Positions 1 through 8,082 of a stretch of DNA of 46,276 nt are shown piece by piece. The notes under the pieces were generated by a model, which was given only the letters and a program-made list of their open reading frames with translations, made no database searches and had not been told where the DNA came from. The position numbers were made by a program, and so were the translations under genes. Within the stretch, counting starts at the first letter, position 1. Each line of letters opens with the position of its first letter. The stretch is from contig NZ_RHNO01000019.1 of the NCBI RefSeq assembly GCF_003946265.1, positions 1 through 46,276 on the forward strand, written 5' to 3'. The stretch comes from Levilactobacillus yonginensis (GTDB lineage: Bacteria; Bacillota; Bacilli; Lactobacillales; Lactobacillaceae).

Positions 1-24
1 AGCTCCATATACCTACTGTAATTC

Positions 25-62
25 AAAAAGCTCTGCAAAACCTAAATCGGTTTTACAGAGCT
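25..62 (-). terminator. Intrinsic terminator of the secreted protein gene at 117-986
   Basis: The arms AGCTCTGcAAAACC (29-42) and GGTTTTaCAGAGCT (49-62) pair around a 6-base loop. Read on the minus strand the stem is followed by a short T run (plus-strand A's at 25-29). It lies about 55 bases after the stop codon of the minus-strand gene. Confidence 0.8.
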
Positions 63-116
63 AATCTTAGTATGTTTTGATGAATTATTTATTTCCTGGC
101 TATGACCGTTAGATAG

Positions 117-986
117 TTATTTTACCTTCTGGGCAATAGCAAAAGCATAGAACTTAATGGTTAGGGGAGCATTATCTTTAACTTTATTGCCAGTTGTGTT
201 TTCGGCAATATATAGCCCAATTTGATAGTTCTTTAGGCGCTTTAATTTTGCGGATGTTAATCCGTAGTCTTTTGCTAGAATACGCTTAACTTTCTTGACT
301 CGGGTAGTAGTTGCGACATTATTACTCTTCTTTAAATAGGCAGTAACCTTAGGAAAATACGTAATATGGGTGTAGTTTTTTGTCTTTAGAGAACTAGCTT
401 TAACATCGGGAAGAGACGGATCTTCATCGGACATAGTTTCTGCAAATTTATGAGCAGCAATATTAGTTAAATCTAAGTTTAACTGCATATTGGGCAATGT
501 TTTGACTAAAGCCTTAGTAATTTCTTGTGATTTAGAGTATTTAATGTAATTTGCATAGTCTGCGTTGTTAGAAAAACTGGCTATTGGCACATAACGGCTC
601 TTGAGCTCATCCATTGCTAATCCTTTGGTCAAGTATCCACGCCAAATATAGCCTTGCGTTGACTTAGGATGTTTTTTAGTGCCGCCAGCATTTACATAAT
701 AATAGACGGCTTTTGTATTGCCGTGTTTAAGAACCGCAATTGAAGTACGTGAAAACGTCGTGTTGGGACGATCAGTCAAATATCCGTATCGTTTAGTGTG
801 CTTCTTATTCCAGAGAGCCACCTTTTTATTGGGGTATTTTGCCCGATAAGATGGTTGTGCAATGGGCCACTTCTCTGAAACTACTGTGTACTTTGTTGCA
901 GCTTGAGCTGATTGGAAAAATATAAGACATAATGCAATGCCCAGGGTTGCACCCAAAACAATACCTAGTCCACTTTTTAATTTCAT
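117..986 (-). CDS. Secreted protein with SH3-like surface module, function unknown
   Basis: The protein (289 aa) starts with a signal peptide: MKLK, a hydrophobic stretch, then a likely cleavage site after QSAQA. Residues about 35-125 carry a module seen in several proteins of this window: a WN..HTKRYGYL stretch, a P-N-TTF turn, a YYYV strand and the closing motif GYIWRGYL. The rest (about 130-289) is lysine-rich and not recognised. A GTG at 998 would add four residues, but the GAGGGG ribosome site at about 1000-1005 is too close to it and well placed for the ATG at 986. The gene has its own terminator and stands alone. It is probably a wall-associated or secreted protein; a precise role cannot be given. 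Confidence 0.7.
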   Translation of the reverse strand: MKLKSGLGIVLGATLGIALCLIFFQSAQAATKYTVVSEKWPIAQPSYRAKYPNKKVALWNKKHTKRYGYLTDRPNTTFSRTSIAVLKHGNTKAVYYYVNAGGTKKHPKSTQGYIWRGYLTKGLAMDELKSRYVPIASFSNNADYANYIKYSKSQEITKALVKTLPNMQLNLDLTNIAAHKFAETMSDEDPSLPDVKASSLKTKNYTHITYFPKVTAYLKKSNNVATTTRVKKVKRILAKDYGLTSAKLKRLKNYQIGLYIAENTTGNKVKDNAPLTIKFYAFAIAQKVK

Positions 987-1130
987 AATAACATCCACCC
1001 CTCTTACTTAAGGCTACCACAAATTGGAGATGGTTTAAAACAATGTTCGATGGCTAAGACGGGCCATTCAAATCCGTAAACTACGTAAAAACTGACAGGC
1101 TTCACGCCATTCATTTAAAATTTTTCCAAA

Positions 1131-1166
1131 ATAAAAAAGCGACGCCGTTTTTCAACGGTCAATCGC
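1131..1166 (-). terminator. Intrinsic terminator of the DUF3899-like gene
   Basis: Nested stems GCGA/TCGC and CCGTT/AACGG lie between 1139 and 1166. On the minus strand they are followed by a T-rich run (plus-strand ATAAAAAA at 1131-1138). The hairpin begins 16 bases after the stop codon. Confidence 0.8.
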
Positions 1167-1181
1167 TAGATTCAGGCAAGT

Positions 1182-1529
1182 CTAAATTGTAAATACGATT
1201 CCTAAAATAATGTAACAAATGCCGGTCACTAAACCAAACCGGGCCAATGTGTTCACGACAATAGGGGAATTTTTTACACTAGCCACATGCCGGACACCAA
1301 TTTTTTCGCCGGGCAACGGATCTTGGCCCTTTTTCCGACGATGCCGCCACCCTGTAAAGAGGTGACCCTTCGCTAACACACAGATAGCCCCGAAGACCAA
1401 GAAAGCCAATCCCACCATGAAAAGCAGGTTGCCAATCAGCATAAACGATTGACCTAAAACTTTCATAATCAACGCAATTAATAGTCCCGCCGCAACGGTC
1501 CCCGTCGTAGCTCTTTTCCAATTTTTCAT
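1182..1529 (-). CDS. Small membrane protein, DUF3899-like
   Basis: This 115-aa protein has hydrophobic segments at about residues 10-30, 32-52 and 95-114. A basic linker in the middle contains the sequence LFTGWRHRRKKGQ, which resembles the pattern of DUF3899 membrane proteins common in lactobacilli. The family has no established function. The start ATG at 1529 has an AAAGGA site 10 bases upstream. It follows prs in the same direction but is separated from it by a 240-base stretch holding a structured repeat, so it is probably not co-translated with prs. Confidence 0.65.
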   Translation of the reverse strand: MKNWKRATTGTVAAGLLIALIMKVLGQSFMLIGNLLFMVGLAFLVFGAICVLAKGHLFTGWRHRRKKGQDPLPGEKIGVRHVASVKNSPIVVNTLARFGLVTGICYIILGIVFTI

Positions 1530-1599
1530 TGAATCACAGTCCTTTGCAGAATCTCATTGGGGCAACTTGTTGATGACTAACTTGCTACGTTGCCGAAAC

Positions 1600-1710
1600 G
1601 TGTGGCCAAGGACAGACAACTCCGCTTAGCCCCGTTAAGTACCCGACCCAAACCCAGGGTCGTCTACTTAACGACGCTAATGCTCATTGTCTGACCGTCC
1701 TTGGCCACAC
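1600..1710 (-). repeat. Structured 111-base repeat, copy 1
   Basis: Outer arms at 1600-1619 and 1687-1710 pair over about 20 bases (GTGTGGCCAAGGAC with GTCCTTGGCCACAC at the ends). Inner arms at 1634-1650 and 1657-1672 form a second helix. On the minus strand the two helices are joined by CAATGAGCATTAGCGTCG on one side and GGGGCTAAGCGGAGTTG on the other. A second copy of identical length at 26560-26670 keeps these joining motifs while both helices differ in sequence. Conserved joints with compensating stem changes suggest a folded RNA or a mobile palindromic repeat. This copy lies between prs and the DUF3899-like gene, in their reading direction. Confidence 0.75.
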
Positions 1711-1720
1711 TCTTAATTTA

Positions 1721-1764
1721 TAAAAAAAACTCAAGTCAACGCCCAGCGCTGCTCAAGTTTTTTC
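1721..1764 (-). terminator. Probable terminator after prs
   Basis: On the minus strand, AAAAAACT and AGTTTTTT are paired around a region that can form a small GCGC/GCGTT helix, and the second arm is itself a T run. The stem is A/T-rich and weaker than the other terminators here. It begins just past the prs stop codon. Confidence 0.5.
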
Positions 1765-1770
1765 TGTCGT

Positions 1771-2751
1771 TTATTGTTCGTGACTCCGGAAACGGTTCTT
1801 GAACAACGGGCTGACTGGCCGGTTTTCGTTAATCCGCTTGATGGCTTGACCAATCAGTGGACCAACTGAAATTTGTTCGATCTTATCAATCTGCTTATCT
1901 GCCGTCAGTTGAATTGAATCAGTCACCACTAATTTCTTAATTGGTGAATCCTTGATTCGTTCGATGGCGGGACCAGACAACACGGGGTGGGTACAGCTAG
2001 CGTAAACTTCCGTAGCGCCAGCTTCCATCAACGCCCGGGAACCTAAGGTGATGGTTCCGGCCGTATCGATCATATCATCGATCATGATACAACGTTTGCC
2101 CTTCACATCCCCAATGATGTTCATGATTTCCGCCACGTTGGCTCTTGGCCGGCGCTTATCGATAATGGCAATTGGGGCCTTCAAAAATTCAGCTAAGGCC
2201 CGTGCCCGCGTCACCCCACCATGGTCGGGTGAAACAACAACAGCGTCCTCTGCTAAACCATTGCTCAAGAAGTAGTCCGCCAGCAAAGGCGCACCCATCA
2301 AGTGGTCAACGGGAACATCGAAGAATCCTTGAATCTGTGCAGCGTGCAAGTCGAGGGCCAAAACCCGCGTTACACCCGCTGTTTGTAACATGTTGGCGAC
2401 TAACTTCGCCGTAATCGGTTCACGGGACCGAGCTTTCCGGTCTTGCCGTGCGTAGCCGTAGTACGGAATGACCACGTTGATGGTGGCCGCACTTGCCCGC
2501 CGCAGGGCATCAATCATAATCAACAGTTCCATCAAATTGTCGTTGACGGGTGCCGACGTCGATTGAATGACATAAACGTGACTGCCCCGGACACTCTGTT
2601 CAATGTTAATCCGAATTTCACCGTCACTAAACCGGTCCACCGAAGTTTTCCCTAATTCAACCCCAACTTCGTTAGCGATTTTTTCCGCCAACGGTTTGTT
2701 GGAATTCAACGCAAAGATCTTTAATTTAGGGTCAAAATATTGCGTAGCCAT
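1771..2751 (-). CDS. prs: Ribose-phosphate pyrophosphokinase
   Basis: This enzyme transfers pyrophosphate from ATP to ribose 5-phosphate to make PRPP, the precursor for purines, pyrimidines, NAD, histidine and tryptophan. Visible family marks are LKIFALNSN near the N-terminus, [12 protein letters not shown] (the metal/ribose-phosphate signature), [13 protein letters not shown] and the PRPP loop [10 protein letters not shown]. At 326 aa it has normal length. An upstream in-frame start at 2769 would add MLLEEI, but GGAGGAAATT sits exactly before the ATG at 2751, which gives [13 protein letters not shown] and fits the family's N-terminus. It is the last gene of purR-glmU-prs, 83 bases after glmU, so its supply is probably tied to purine control. 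Confidence 0.97.
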   Translation of the reverse strand: MATQYFDPKLKIFALNSNKPLAEKIANEVGVELGKTSVDRFSDGEIRINIEQSVRGSHVYVIQSTSAPVNDNLMELLIMIDALRRASAATINVVIPYYGYARQDRKARSREPITAKLVANMLQTAGVTRVLALDLHAAQIQGFFDVPVDHLMGAPLLADYFLSNGLAEDAVVVSPDHGGVTRARALAEFLKAPIAIIDKRRPRANVAEIMNIIGDVKGKRCIMIDDMIDTAGTITLGSRALMEAGATEVYASCTHPVLSGPAIERIKDSPIKKLVVTDSIQLTADKQIDKIEQISVGPLIGQAIKRINENRPVSPLFKNRFRSHEQ

Positions 2752-2834
2752 AATTTCCTCCAATAGCAAGTAAGCTGCCTGAATTTACTACAACAATTTT
2801 ATGCTAACGGGTCGCGAAACACAAGACCTTAGCC

Positions 2835-4214
2835 TTAATCTTCACCACGATATGGTAGTTTCTGATAATAATTAGGCTTGTTGGTCTGGCGTTCCCGCGC
2901 GATTGCCATGTCATATTGATTAACAGCATCAGTAATCGTTGAACCCGCTGCGATAAAACTGTGGTCTGCCACGTTCAGTGGAGCCACTAAGTTAGAGTTT
3001 GAGCCGATGAAGGCGTCATCCCCCACCACCGTTTCGTGCTTGTTCTTGCCGTCGTAATTGACGAAGACCACACCACACCCAACGTTGATGTCTTTACCCA
3101 ACTTGGCATTCCCAACGTAGGTCAAATGCCCAACCTTGGTTCCTTCGCCAATCGTGGCTTTCTTAACTTCCACAAAGTTCCCAAGGTGAACCTTAGGGCC
3201 AATGTGTGATTCTGGACGTAAATGACTGTTAGGGCCAATGTTACTACCACTTGCCATATCAGAGTCTTCCAATAGAGAAGACGTCACCGTGACGTGGTCA
3301 GCCAATTTGGCATTTCGCAGCTCAGAATGAGACCCAATATAACAGTCGTCACCAATAACCGTATCACCCTTTAACAGGACGCCAGGTTCGATGATGGTGT
3401 CAGAGCCAATCTTAACATCCGCCTCAATGTAAGTCGTGGCGGGATCAACCAACGTCACACCGTTACGCATGTGTTGTTCATTGATCCGGTTACGCATGAT
3501 GCGCGTAGCAGCGGACAATGCGACCCGGTCGTTAACACCCATGGATTCGTCGAAGTCGGCCATTTGATAAGCCGCAACGATATCACCTTTGCTCTTCAAG
3601 ATTTCAATGACATCGGTCAGGTAATATTCTCCCTGAGCGTTGTCGTTGGACGTTTCGTGCAACGCCTTGAACAACTTTTGGTTATCGAATACGTAAACCC
3701 CAGTGTTGATTTCATGAATTTCTTGTTCTTCGGAACTGGCATCCTTTTGTTCCACAATCTTTTCTACGATACCAATGTTGTTCCGCACGATTCGGCCGTA
3801 ACCAGTAGGATCTGGTGCCATCGACGTCAAAATCGTCGCTGCAGCGTGCTTCGCTTCGTGATAGGCAAATAAATCTTCAAACGTTTCAGCTCGGAATAAT
3901 GGCGTATCCCCACTGACGATCAGAGTCGTTCCCTCTTCGTCCTTTAACATGGGTTCCGTCTGTAAGACCGCGTGGCCCGTTCCCAGTTGTTTTGCTTGTA
4001 AGGCGTACTGTGTCCGGCCACCCAACGTTGACTTCACGTCTTCAGCACCGTAACCGACGACCGTCACAATCTTATCCATCTTGGTCTGTTCAACCTGACT
4101 CAACACGTGGTCGACCATGGCCTTACCACAAACCTGGTGTAACACTTTGTACAGCTTAGACTTCATCCGGGTGCCCTTACCGGCAGCGAGGATAATGGTA
4201 TTTCTCGTACTCAT
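2835..4214 (-). CDS. glmU: Bifunctional GlmU: UDP-GlcNAc pyrophosphorylase / GlcN-1-P acetyltransferase
   Basis: GlmU makes UDP-N-acetylglucosamine, the first dedicated precursor of peptidoglycan and wall polymers. The N-terminal uridylyltransferase domain (about 1-230) shows [18 protein letters not shown] and the GDTPLF metal/nucleotide motif. The C-terminal half (about 250-450) is a left-handed beta-helix of hexapeptide repeats, with the acetyltransferase region around [23 protein letters not shown] and the NYDG motif. The length (459 aa) is typical. AGGAGA lies 6 bases before the ATG. It starts 11 bases after the purR stop codon, so the two are probably co-transcribed. Confidence 0.97.
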   Translation of the reverse strand: MSTRNTIILAAGKGTRMKSKLYKVLHQVCGKAMVDHVLSQVEQTKMDKIVTVVGYGAEDVKSTLGGRTQYALQAKQLGTGHAVLQTEPMLKDEEGTTLIVSGDTPLFRAETFEDLFAYHEAKHAAATILTSMAPDPTGYGRIVRNNIGIVEKIVEQKDASSEEQEIHEINTGVYVFDNQKLFKALHETSNDNAQGEYYLTDVIEILKSKGDIVAAYQMADFDESMGVNDRVALSAATRIMRNRINEQHMRNGVTLVDPATTYIEADVKIGSDTIIEPGVLLKGDTVIGDDCYIGSHSELRNAKLADHVTVTSSLLEDSDMASGSNIGPNSHLRPESHIGPKVHLGNFVEVKKATIGEGTKVGHLTYVGNAKLGKDINVGCGVVFVNYDGKNKHETVVGDDAFIGSNSNLVAPLNVADHSFIAAGSTITDAVNQYDMAIARERQTNKPNYYQKLPYRGED

Positions 4215-4225
4215 TCCGATATCTC

Positions 4226-5065
4226 CTAGTTTAATTGATTATTTTCGTCGCCAAAAATCTGCGTCAGGTAATTACCTGGAGAGACGCGAATTTGTTCGTC
4301 CTTGGTCTGAATCTTCAAGAGCGACGTGTACTTGCTGACAGTCCGTTGACCATCAAAGTCACCTTCAGCGAACACAGCAACACCAGCCAATTGGGAATCA
4401 AATTCATCAACTAATGAACGCAACCCTCCAACGGTCCCGCCACCCTTCATGTAGTCGTCCACGATTAAGACTCGTGAACCTGGCTTCACGCTCCGCTTAG
4501 AGAGTGCCATGCGTTCAATACGCTTGGTTGAGCCAGAAACATAATTCACACTGACGGTTGAACCTTCAGTAATTTGTGAATCATGCCGGACAATCACGAA
4601 CGGAACGTTCAAGTAGTTCGCCACACTTTGGGCCAAAGGAATCCCCTTAGTCGCAACGGTCACAACCACATCAACGTTTTGATTCAAGTATTGGGTGGCC
4701 AAAATCCGCCCAATCTGACGCAATGCTGCGGGCCGACCGAGAATGTCGGACATGTACACGTAGCCACCTGGTAGGTAGCGGTCCGCTTCGGACAGTTCAG
4801 AAATCATGTCGTCAACGAACTGCTGTGCTTCTTCGCGTAATACGTACGGAATGAACCGTGCGCCACCAGCAGCACCAGGAACCGTCTCAAGCAAACCAGT
4901 TCCCCGAGCTTGGAAGGTCCGCTTCAGAATGGTCAAGTCTTCACTGATTGAAGACTTGGCTGATTCATAGCGCGCTGCAAAGAACGTCAATGAAACCAAT
5001 TGATGCGGCCGTTCCAATAAATACCGGGTCATGTCAACTAACCGGTCACTTCTTCTGACTTTCAA
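4226..5065 (-). CDS. purR: Purine operon regulator PurR
   Basis: PurR of Firmicutes is a PRPP-sensing regulator that binds PurBox sequences (CCGAAC core). It has an N-terminal winged helix ([16 protein letters not shown], then [17 protein letters not shown]) and a phosphoribosyltransferase-like domain with the PRPP loop [17 protein letters not shown] longer reading starts at GTG 5074, but the ribosome site GAGGTG overlaps that codon. The TTG at 5065 has correct spacing and yields an N-terminus matching the MKFRRSGRLVD start I know from Bacillus PurR. A PurBox-like site in its own upstream region suggests autoregulation. Confidence 0.95.
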   Translation of the reverse strand: MKVRRSDRLVDMTRYLLERPHQLVSLTFFAARYESAKSSISEDLTILKRTFQARGTGLLETVPGAAGGARFIPYVLREEAQQFVDDMISELSEADRYLPGGYVYMSDILGRPAALRQIGRILATQYLNQNVDVVVTVATKGIPLAQSVANYLNVPFVIVRHDSQITEGSTVSVNYVSGSTKRIERMALSKRSVKPGSRVLIVDDYMKGGGTVGGLRSLVDEFDSQLAGVAVFAEGDFDGQRTVSKYTSLLKIQTKDEQIRVSPGNYLTQIFGDENNQLN

Positions 5066-5110
5066 CTTCTTCACCTCAACATATTCTTTAGAGTTAATCG
5101 TAAGGCCAAT

Positions 5111-5132
5111 TTTAGCATAATTGTTCGGGTTT
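5111..5132 (-). promoter_or_regulatory. purR promoter with PurBox-like site
   Basis: On the minus strand AAACCCGAACAAT (5120-5132) matches the PurBox pattern AWWWCCGAACWWT with one deviation. It is followed directly by an extended -10, TATGCTAAAAT (5111-5121). The site lies about 55 bases upstream of the PurR start. I did not find a convincing second inverted half-site, so the mode of action (repression or activation) cannot be read from the sequence. Confidence 0.65.
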
Positions 5133-5519
5133 TTCGTTACATTTCCGTGAGAATTGAAAAAACTTGCGGAAAATTAAAAAGTCAATGCGAAGTAAAAAGC
5201 GTCACACCGGCTGATTCCCTTGCTTTTCACAAATATAATTATTCTGGAAAGATTTACGGTACGGAAACGCGAACCGTTTACAGTCCTATTTTTTCAGTTT
5301 GTGAGGAAGCCCCCCAGGCTGACCGCCCGCCGAACATCAGTCCACTGGCCAACTGAAAACTACAAGCTAAAATTAAATAAGCAAAATTCACAAGGGTCCG
5401 TTTAAACTCGCCGTTCGGAATATACTGCCACCGCTAACTTTCGACACTGATTATTTCACAAACTCATCTGATTGAATACGCTGCAATTTACCCGTTGTCC
5501 AGGCCTTTTCACGTCAAAT
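5133..5519. other. Gene-free stretch between purR promoter and znuB
   Basis: This stretch separates the purR promoter from the end of the zinc transporter operon. Short plus-strand open frames (5147-5356, 5220-5405) lack a ribosome site and any protein-like composition. I see no further structure or RNA gene in it. Confidence 0.5.
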
Positions 5520-5560
5520 AAAAAAAGCGGCAACCGTCAGTTCAACTGACTAGTCACCGC
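5520..5560 (-). terminator. Terminator of the zinc transporter operon
   Basis: Arms GTCAGT (about 5536-5541) and ACTGAC (5545-5550) sit inside an outer GCGG/CCGC pair (5527-5560). The minus-strand T run corresponds to plus-strand AAAAAA at 5520-5526. It begins 22 bases after the permease stop codon. Confidence 0.8.
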
Positions 5561-5582
5561 CTACCTATTCGTTAAGTTAAAC

Positions 5583-6380
5583 TTACTCAGCCGTCTGCAA
5601 CTTCTGCCAGCCCAACGCGATGAAGTAAAAAATAGCTTCAATGGCCGCAATAAAGAACGAGACGGGATAATTTGTCACATAGCTCAAGGTCAACCCGGCC
5701 CAGACGCCGACCAATGCCAGTGCAATGGCCAGCACCATCATCCCACCCACTGTATGGGCAAAGTACTTGGCCGTCGCTGCGGGTAAGGTCAATAGGATGA
5801 AAATTAACAGTGAACCCACGATTTGGGCCGCCACACTGACACTCAACGCTAACAGCACCAAGAAGGTGATCGACAAAGCGTTGGTCCACAACCCCTTGAC
5901 CCGAGCGCCCGTGTGATCAAACGAATCAAATTTCAGGAACCGGTAAATCACAAAAATGACCAATAACACTAATAACGACAGCCACAACATTTGTTGGACA
6001 TCACCGGCACTAATGCCAATCACACTCCCAAAGAGAATGCTGGTTGCATAACTAGCATTCTTGTTGGCCAAGGAAAGAAACAGAATCCCCAGACCAATGA
6101 ACAGCGCTGAGATAGCACTCGTGGCCGCTTCACGTCGTTCACTGCGGGCGCTTAATTGGCCGACAATCACCGAACTGACGACTGTAAACAATAACATCCC
6201 GTTCAGGGGTGCCCAACCAGCAAAGACCCCGAACGCCGCGCCAGAAAATCCGATTTCAGACAGCGTATGCGTCAAAAACGACATGTTGCGGGCAATGACA
6301 AACACACCCATAATGCCACAAATGATAGCAATAATGGTTCCAGCCGCGAAGGCGTTGCGCATAAATTCATAACTAAACAT
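5583..6380 (-). CDS. znuB: Zinc ABC transporter, permease subunit
   Basis: This is a 265-aa polytopic protein of the cluster-9 metal permease family (ABC-3 type), which forms the membrane channel for Zn2+ or Mn2+ import. About seven to eight hydrophobic segments are visible, with family-like stretches FVIARNMSFLTHTLSEIGFSG (split here as FVIARNMSFL and THTLSEIGFSG) near residues 26-46 and VAAQIVGSLLIFILL near 180-195. Its start overlaps the ATPase gene end by 8 bases, so translation is probably coupled. The Zur box upstream of the operon makes zinc the likely substrate. Confidence 0.9.
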   Translation of the reverse strand: MFSYEFMRNAFAAGTIIAIICGIMGVFVIARNMSFLTHTLSEIGFSGAAFGVFAGWAPLNGMLLFTVVSSVIVGQLSARSERREAATSAISALFIGLGILFLSLANKNASYATSILFGSVIGISAGDVQQMLWLSLLVLLVIFVIYRFLKFDSFDHTGARVKGLWTNALSITFLVLLALSVSVAAQIVGSLLIFILLTLPAATAKYFAHTVGGMMVLAIALALVGVWAGLTLSYVTNYPVSFFIAAIEAIFYFIALGWQKLQTAE

Positions 6381-7071
6381 TTTCGCCCTCCCAAACCTTC
6401 TGTTGCGTCAATCCAGCGATCTGCCCCTGCTCCGTACCTTCCGGCGTCAACATCAAGTACTGTGAACTGTACTTACGGGCCATCGGAATATCATGGGTCA
6501 CGAACAGGACCGTCAACTGCAGCTTCGTGTTCAGCTCCTGAACCAAGTCCAACAACTCGGTCTTCGTTACGGGGTCCAGACTGGCCGTTGATTCATCTAG
6601 GATCAATAAGTTAGGCGCCTCAACTAAAGCTTGCGCCAAATAAGCTTTCTGACGTTCACCACCGGAGGCCTGACCAATTGGCCGGTTGGCAATCTTCTCT
6701 AAGCCTGTTTCGCCGAGAATTTGTTGGACCGCTGACTTCTCCTTGCGAGAAAGCCATGGCCACTTCCAGCCAGTTAGGTTTAACCCCACAAAATCTCGGA
6801 TAGTCAGCGGATAATCCGCATCAATGTTCCGAAATTGGGGCACGTAGCCAATACGAACGTTGCCAGCATTGGGCCAATAACTCACGCGCCCATGGGTTGG
6901 CCGTAACTGATGCAGAATCGTCCGCATCAGTGTCGTTTTACCAACCCCATTTTTACCAACGATGCTCCAAAACTCACCTTGATTGATGGTGAGGTTCAGA
7001 TCCGTAAAAACCGGATGGTTGGGGAAGGTCACCCCGAGATGTTCAAGTTTTAAAATGGGTGTCTCCGTCAT
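6373..7071 (-). CDS. znuC: Zinc ABC transporter, ATP-binding subunit
   Basis: This 232-aa ATPase powers the metal importer. It shows Walker A GKNGVGKTT (about residues 39-47), the signature ASGGERQK and Walker B LLILDEST followed by ASLDP. An upstream frame exists to 7125, but the ATG at 7071 overlaps the TGA of the binding-protein gene in an ATGA arrangement and has AGGAGG 9-10 bases before it, so that start is used here. Its stop overlaps the permease start. The three genes form one translationally coupled unit. Confidence 0.93.
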   Translation of the reverse strand: MTETPILKLEHLGVTFPNHPVFTDLNLTINQGEFWSIVGKNGVGKTTLMRTILHQLRPTHGRVSYWPNAGNVRIGYVPQFRNIDADYPLTIRDFVGLNLTGWKWPWLSRKEKSAVQQILGETGLEKIANRPIGQASGGERQKAYLAQALVEAPNLLILDESTASLDPVTKTELLDLVQELNTKLQLTVLFVTHDIPMARKYSSQYLMLTPEGTEQGQIAGLTQQKVWEGENV

Positions 7072-7967
7072 GAGTGGCTCTCCTCCTGAATCCGTTGAAC
7101 TTGGCGATACTGTTGTAACATCCATGCGCGATAGGTTTGCTTGGTGGGCATGGTTTCCGTGACCTTTACCACGGGGATATGGTGCTTCTGTGCCAGTTTA
7201 ACCATCGCCGTCACGTTCTTGCTTGAATTTTGCGTATTCTCAACAAAGAAGGCAATGTCGCGCTGTTTAATCTGCTTTTGCAACTGGGTAATATCTGCTG
7301 GTGTGGGATCGCTATCCTCTTCAATGGCCTGGGCAAAGTGATTATCACTGACTTGATACCCCATGGCCTTTAGTGCCAAATCAAAAACTGGTTCACTGAC
7401 AGCTACCTGACGCCCCTTTGAGCGGTGCGCAATCTCTTGCGCGACCTGTGGCAGAACTGCCAATTGCTTTTCATAAGTCCGCCCCCGCTGTTGAAACGCC
7501 TTCGCGTGCTGCGGATCCAATTTGCTGAATTGCTTAACGAGCTGACGAGTCACTAACCGCATCGTCTGCGGGTCCGTCCACAAATGTGGATTGTCCCCAG
7601 TCTTCTTGCCCATCAGTTGTCCAATATTGAGGGTCTTGGTTCCGGAGTCCTGATTAGCTGCCACGACCTTATCCATCCAACTGTCGTAGCCCAGGCCGTT
7701 TTCAATCACCACATTGGCCTTGGCTACCTTCTTAGCAGTACTAATGTCAGGTTGATAGCTCTCGGCATCGATGCTGGGACTGTTGATAACGGTGGTCACT
7801 TGCCCGCGGTCACCCAAGATAGCCTTAGCAGCTTCGCCGTAAAAGCCCAGAGTGGCAACGACCTGAATCTTACTGGTGTGCCGTGGTTGGGTGGTCTTAG
7901 CACACCCCGCCAACGTTAGAATCACCGCTAGCAAGCCAATTACGGTGAAAAAACGAGACTGCTTCAT
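7068..7967 (-). CDS. znuA: Zinc ABC transporter, substrate-binding lipoprotein
   Basis: This is a cluster-9 metal-binding protein (about 299 aa) held to the outer face of the membrane by a lipid anchor. The N-terminal MKQSRFF plus hydrophobic stretch ends in the lipobox LAGC. Metal-site features are DNPHLWTDP in the first lobe, SEPVFDLALKAMGYQV at the start of the second lobe and VFFVENTQ-like FFVENTQNSSKN further on. The long His-rich loop of some ZnuA proteins is absent. A TTG at 7979 would add four residues, but the ATG at 7967 gives a normal signal sequence; neither has a strong ribosome site. It is first in the operon behind the Zur box. Confidence 0.9.
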   Translation of the reverse strand: MKQSRFFTVIGLLAVILTLAGCAKTTQPRHTSKIQVVATLGFYGEAAKAILGDRGQVTTVINSPSIDAESYQPDISTAKKVAKANVVIENGLGYDSWMDKVVAANQDSGTKTLNIGQLMGKKTGDNPHLWTDPQTMRLVTRQLVKQFSKLDPQHAKAFQQRGRTYEKQLAVLPQVAQEIAHRSKGRQVAVSEPVFDLALKAMGYQVSDNHFAQAIEEDSDPTPADITQLQKQIKQRDIAFFVENTQNSSKNVTAMVKLAQKHHIPVVKVTETMPTKQTYRAWMLQQYRQVQRIQEESHS

Positions 7968-8011
7968 CTGCCTGCTCAACGTCCGTCATCTCACTTCATC
8001 TAAAATTTATG

Positions 8012-8034
8012 TAAACAGTAATGATTACCGTTTA
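8012..8034 (-). promoter_or_regulatory. Zur box upstream of the zinc transporter operon
   Basis: The 23-base site consists of half-sites TAAACAGTAAT and ATTACCGTTTA sharing a central G, palindromic except for one position. It matches the known Bacillus-type Zur operator pattern (TAAAnnGTAAT n ATTACnnTTTA). It lies about 45 bases upstream of the binding-protein start. It predicts repression when zinc is sufficient. Confidence 0.88.
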
Positions 8035-8082
8035 GTTATTTTACCAGAGATTGAAAACTTGTCAACAGGCCTTGTGCATTTC

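Noticed and set aside
5147-5356. Plus-strand frame of 69 codons upstream of purR
   Set aside because: No ribosome site or recognisable protein; it overlaps only intergenic sequence next to the purR promoter.
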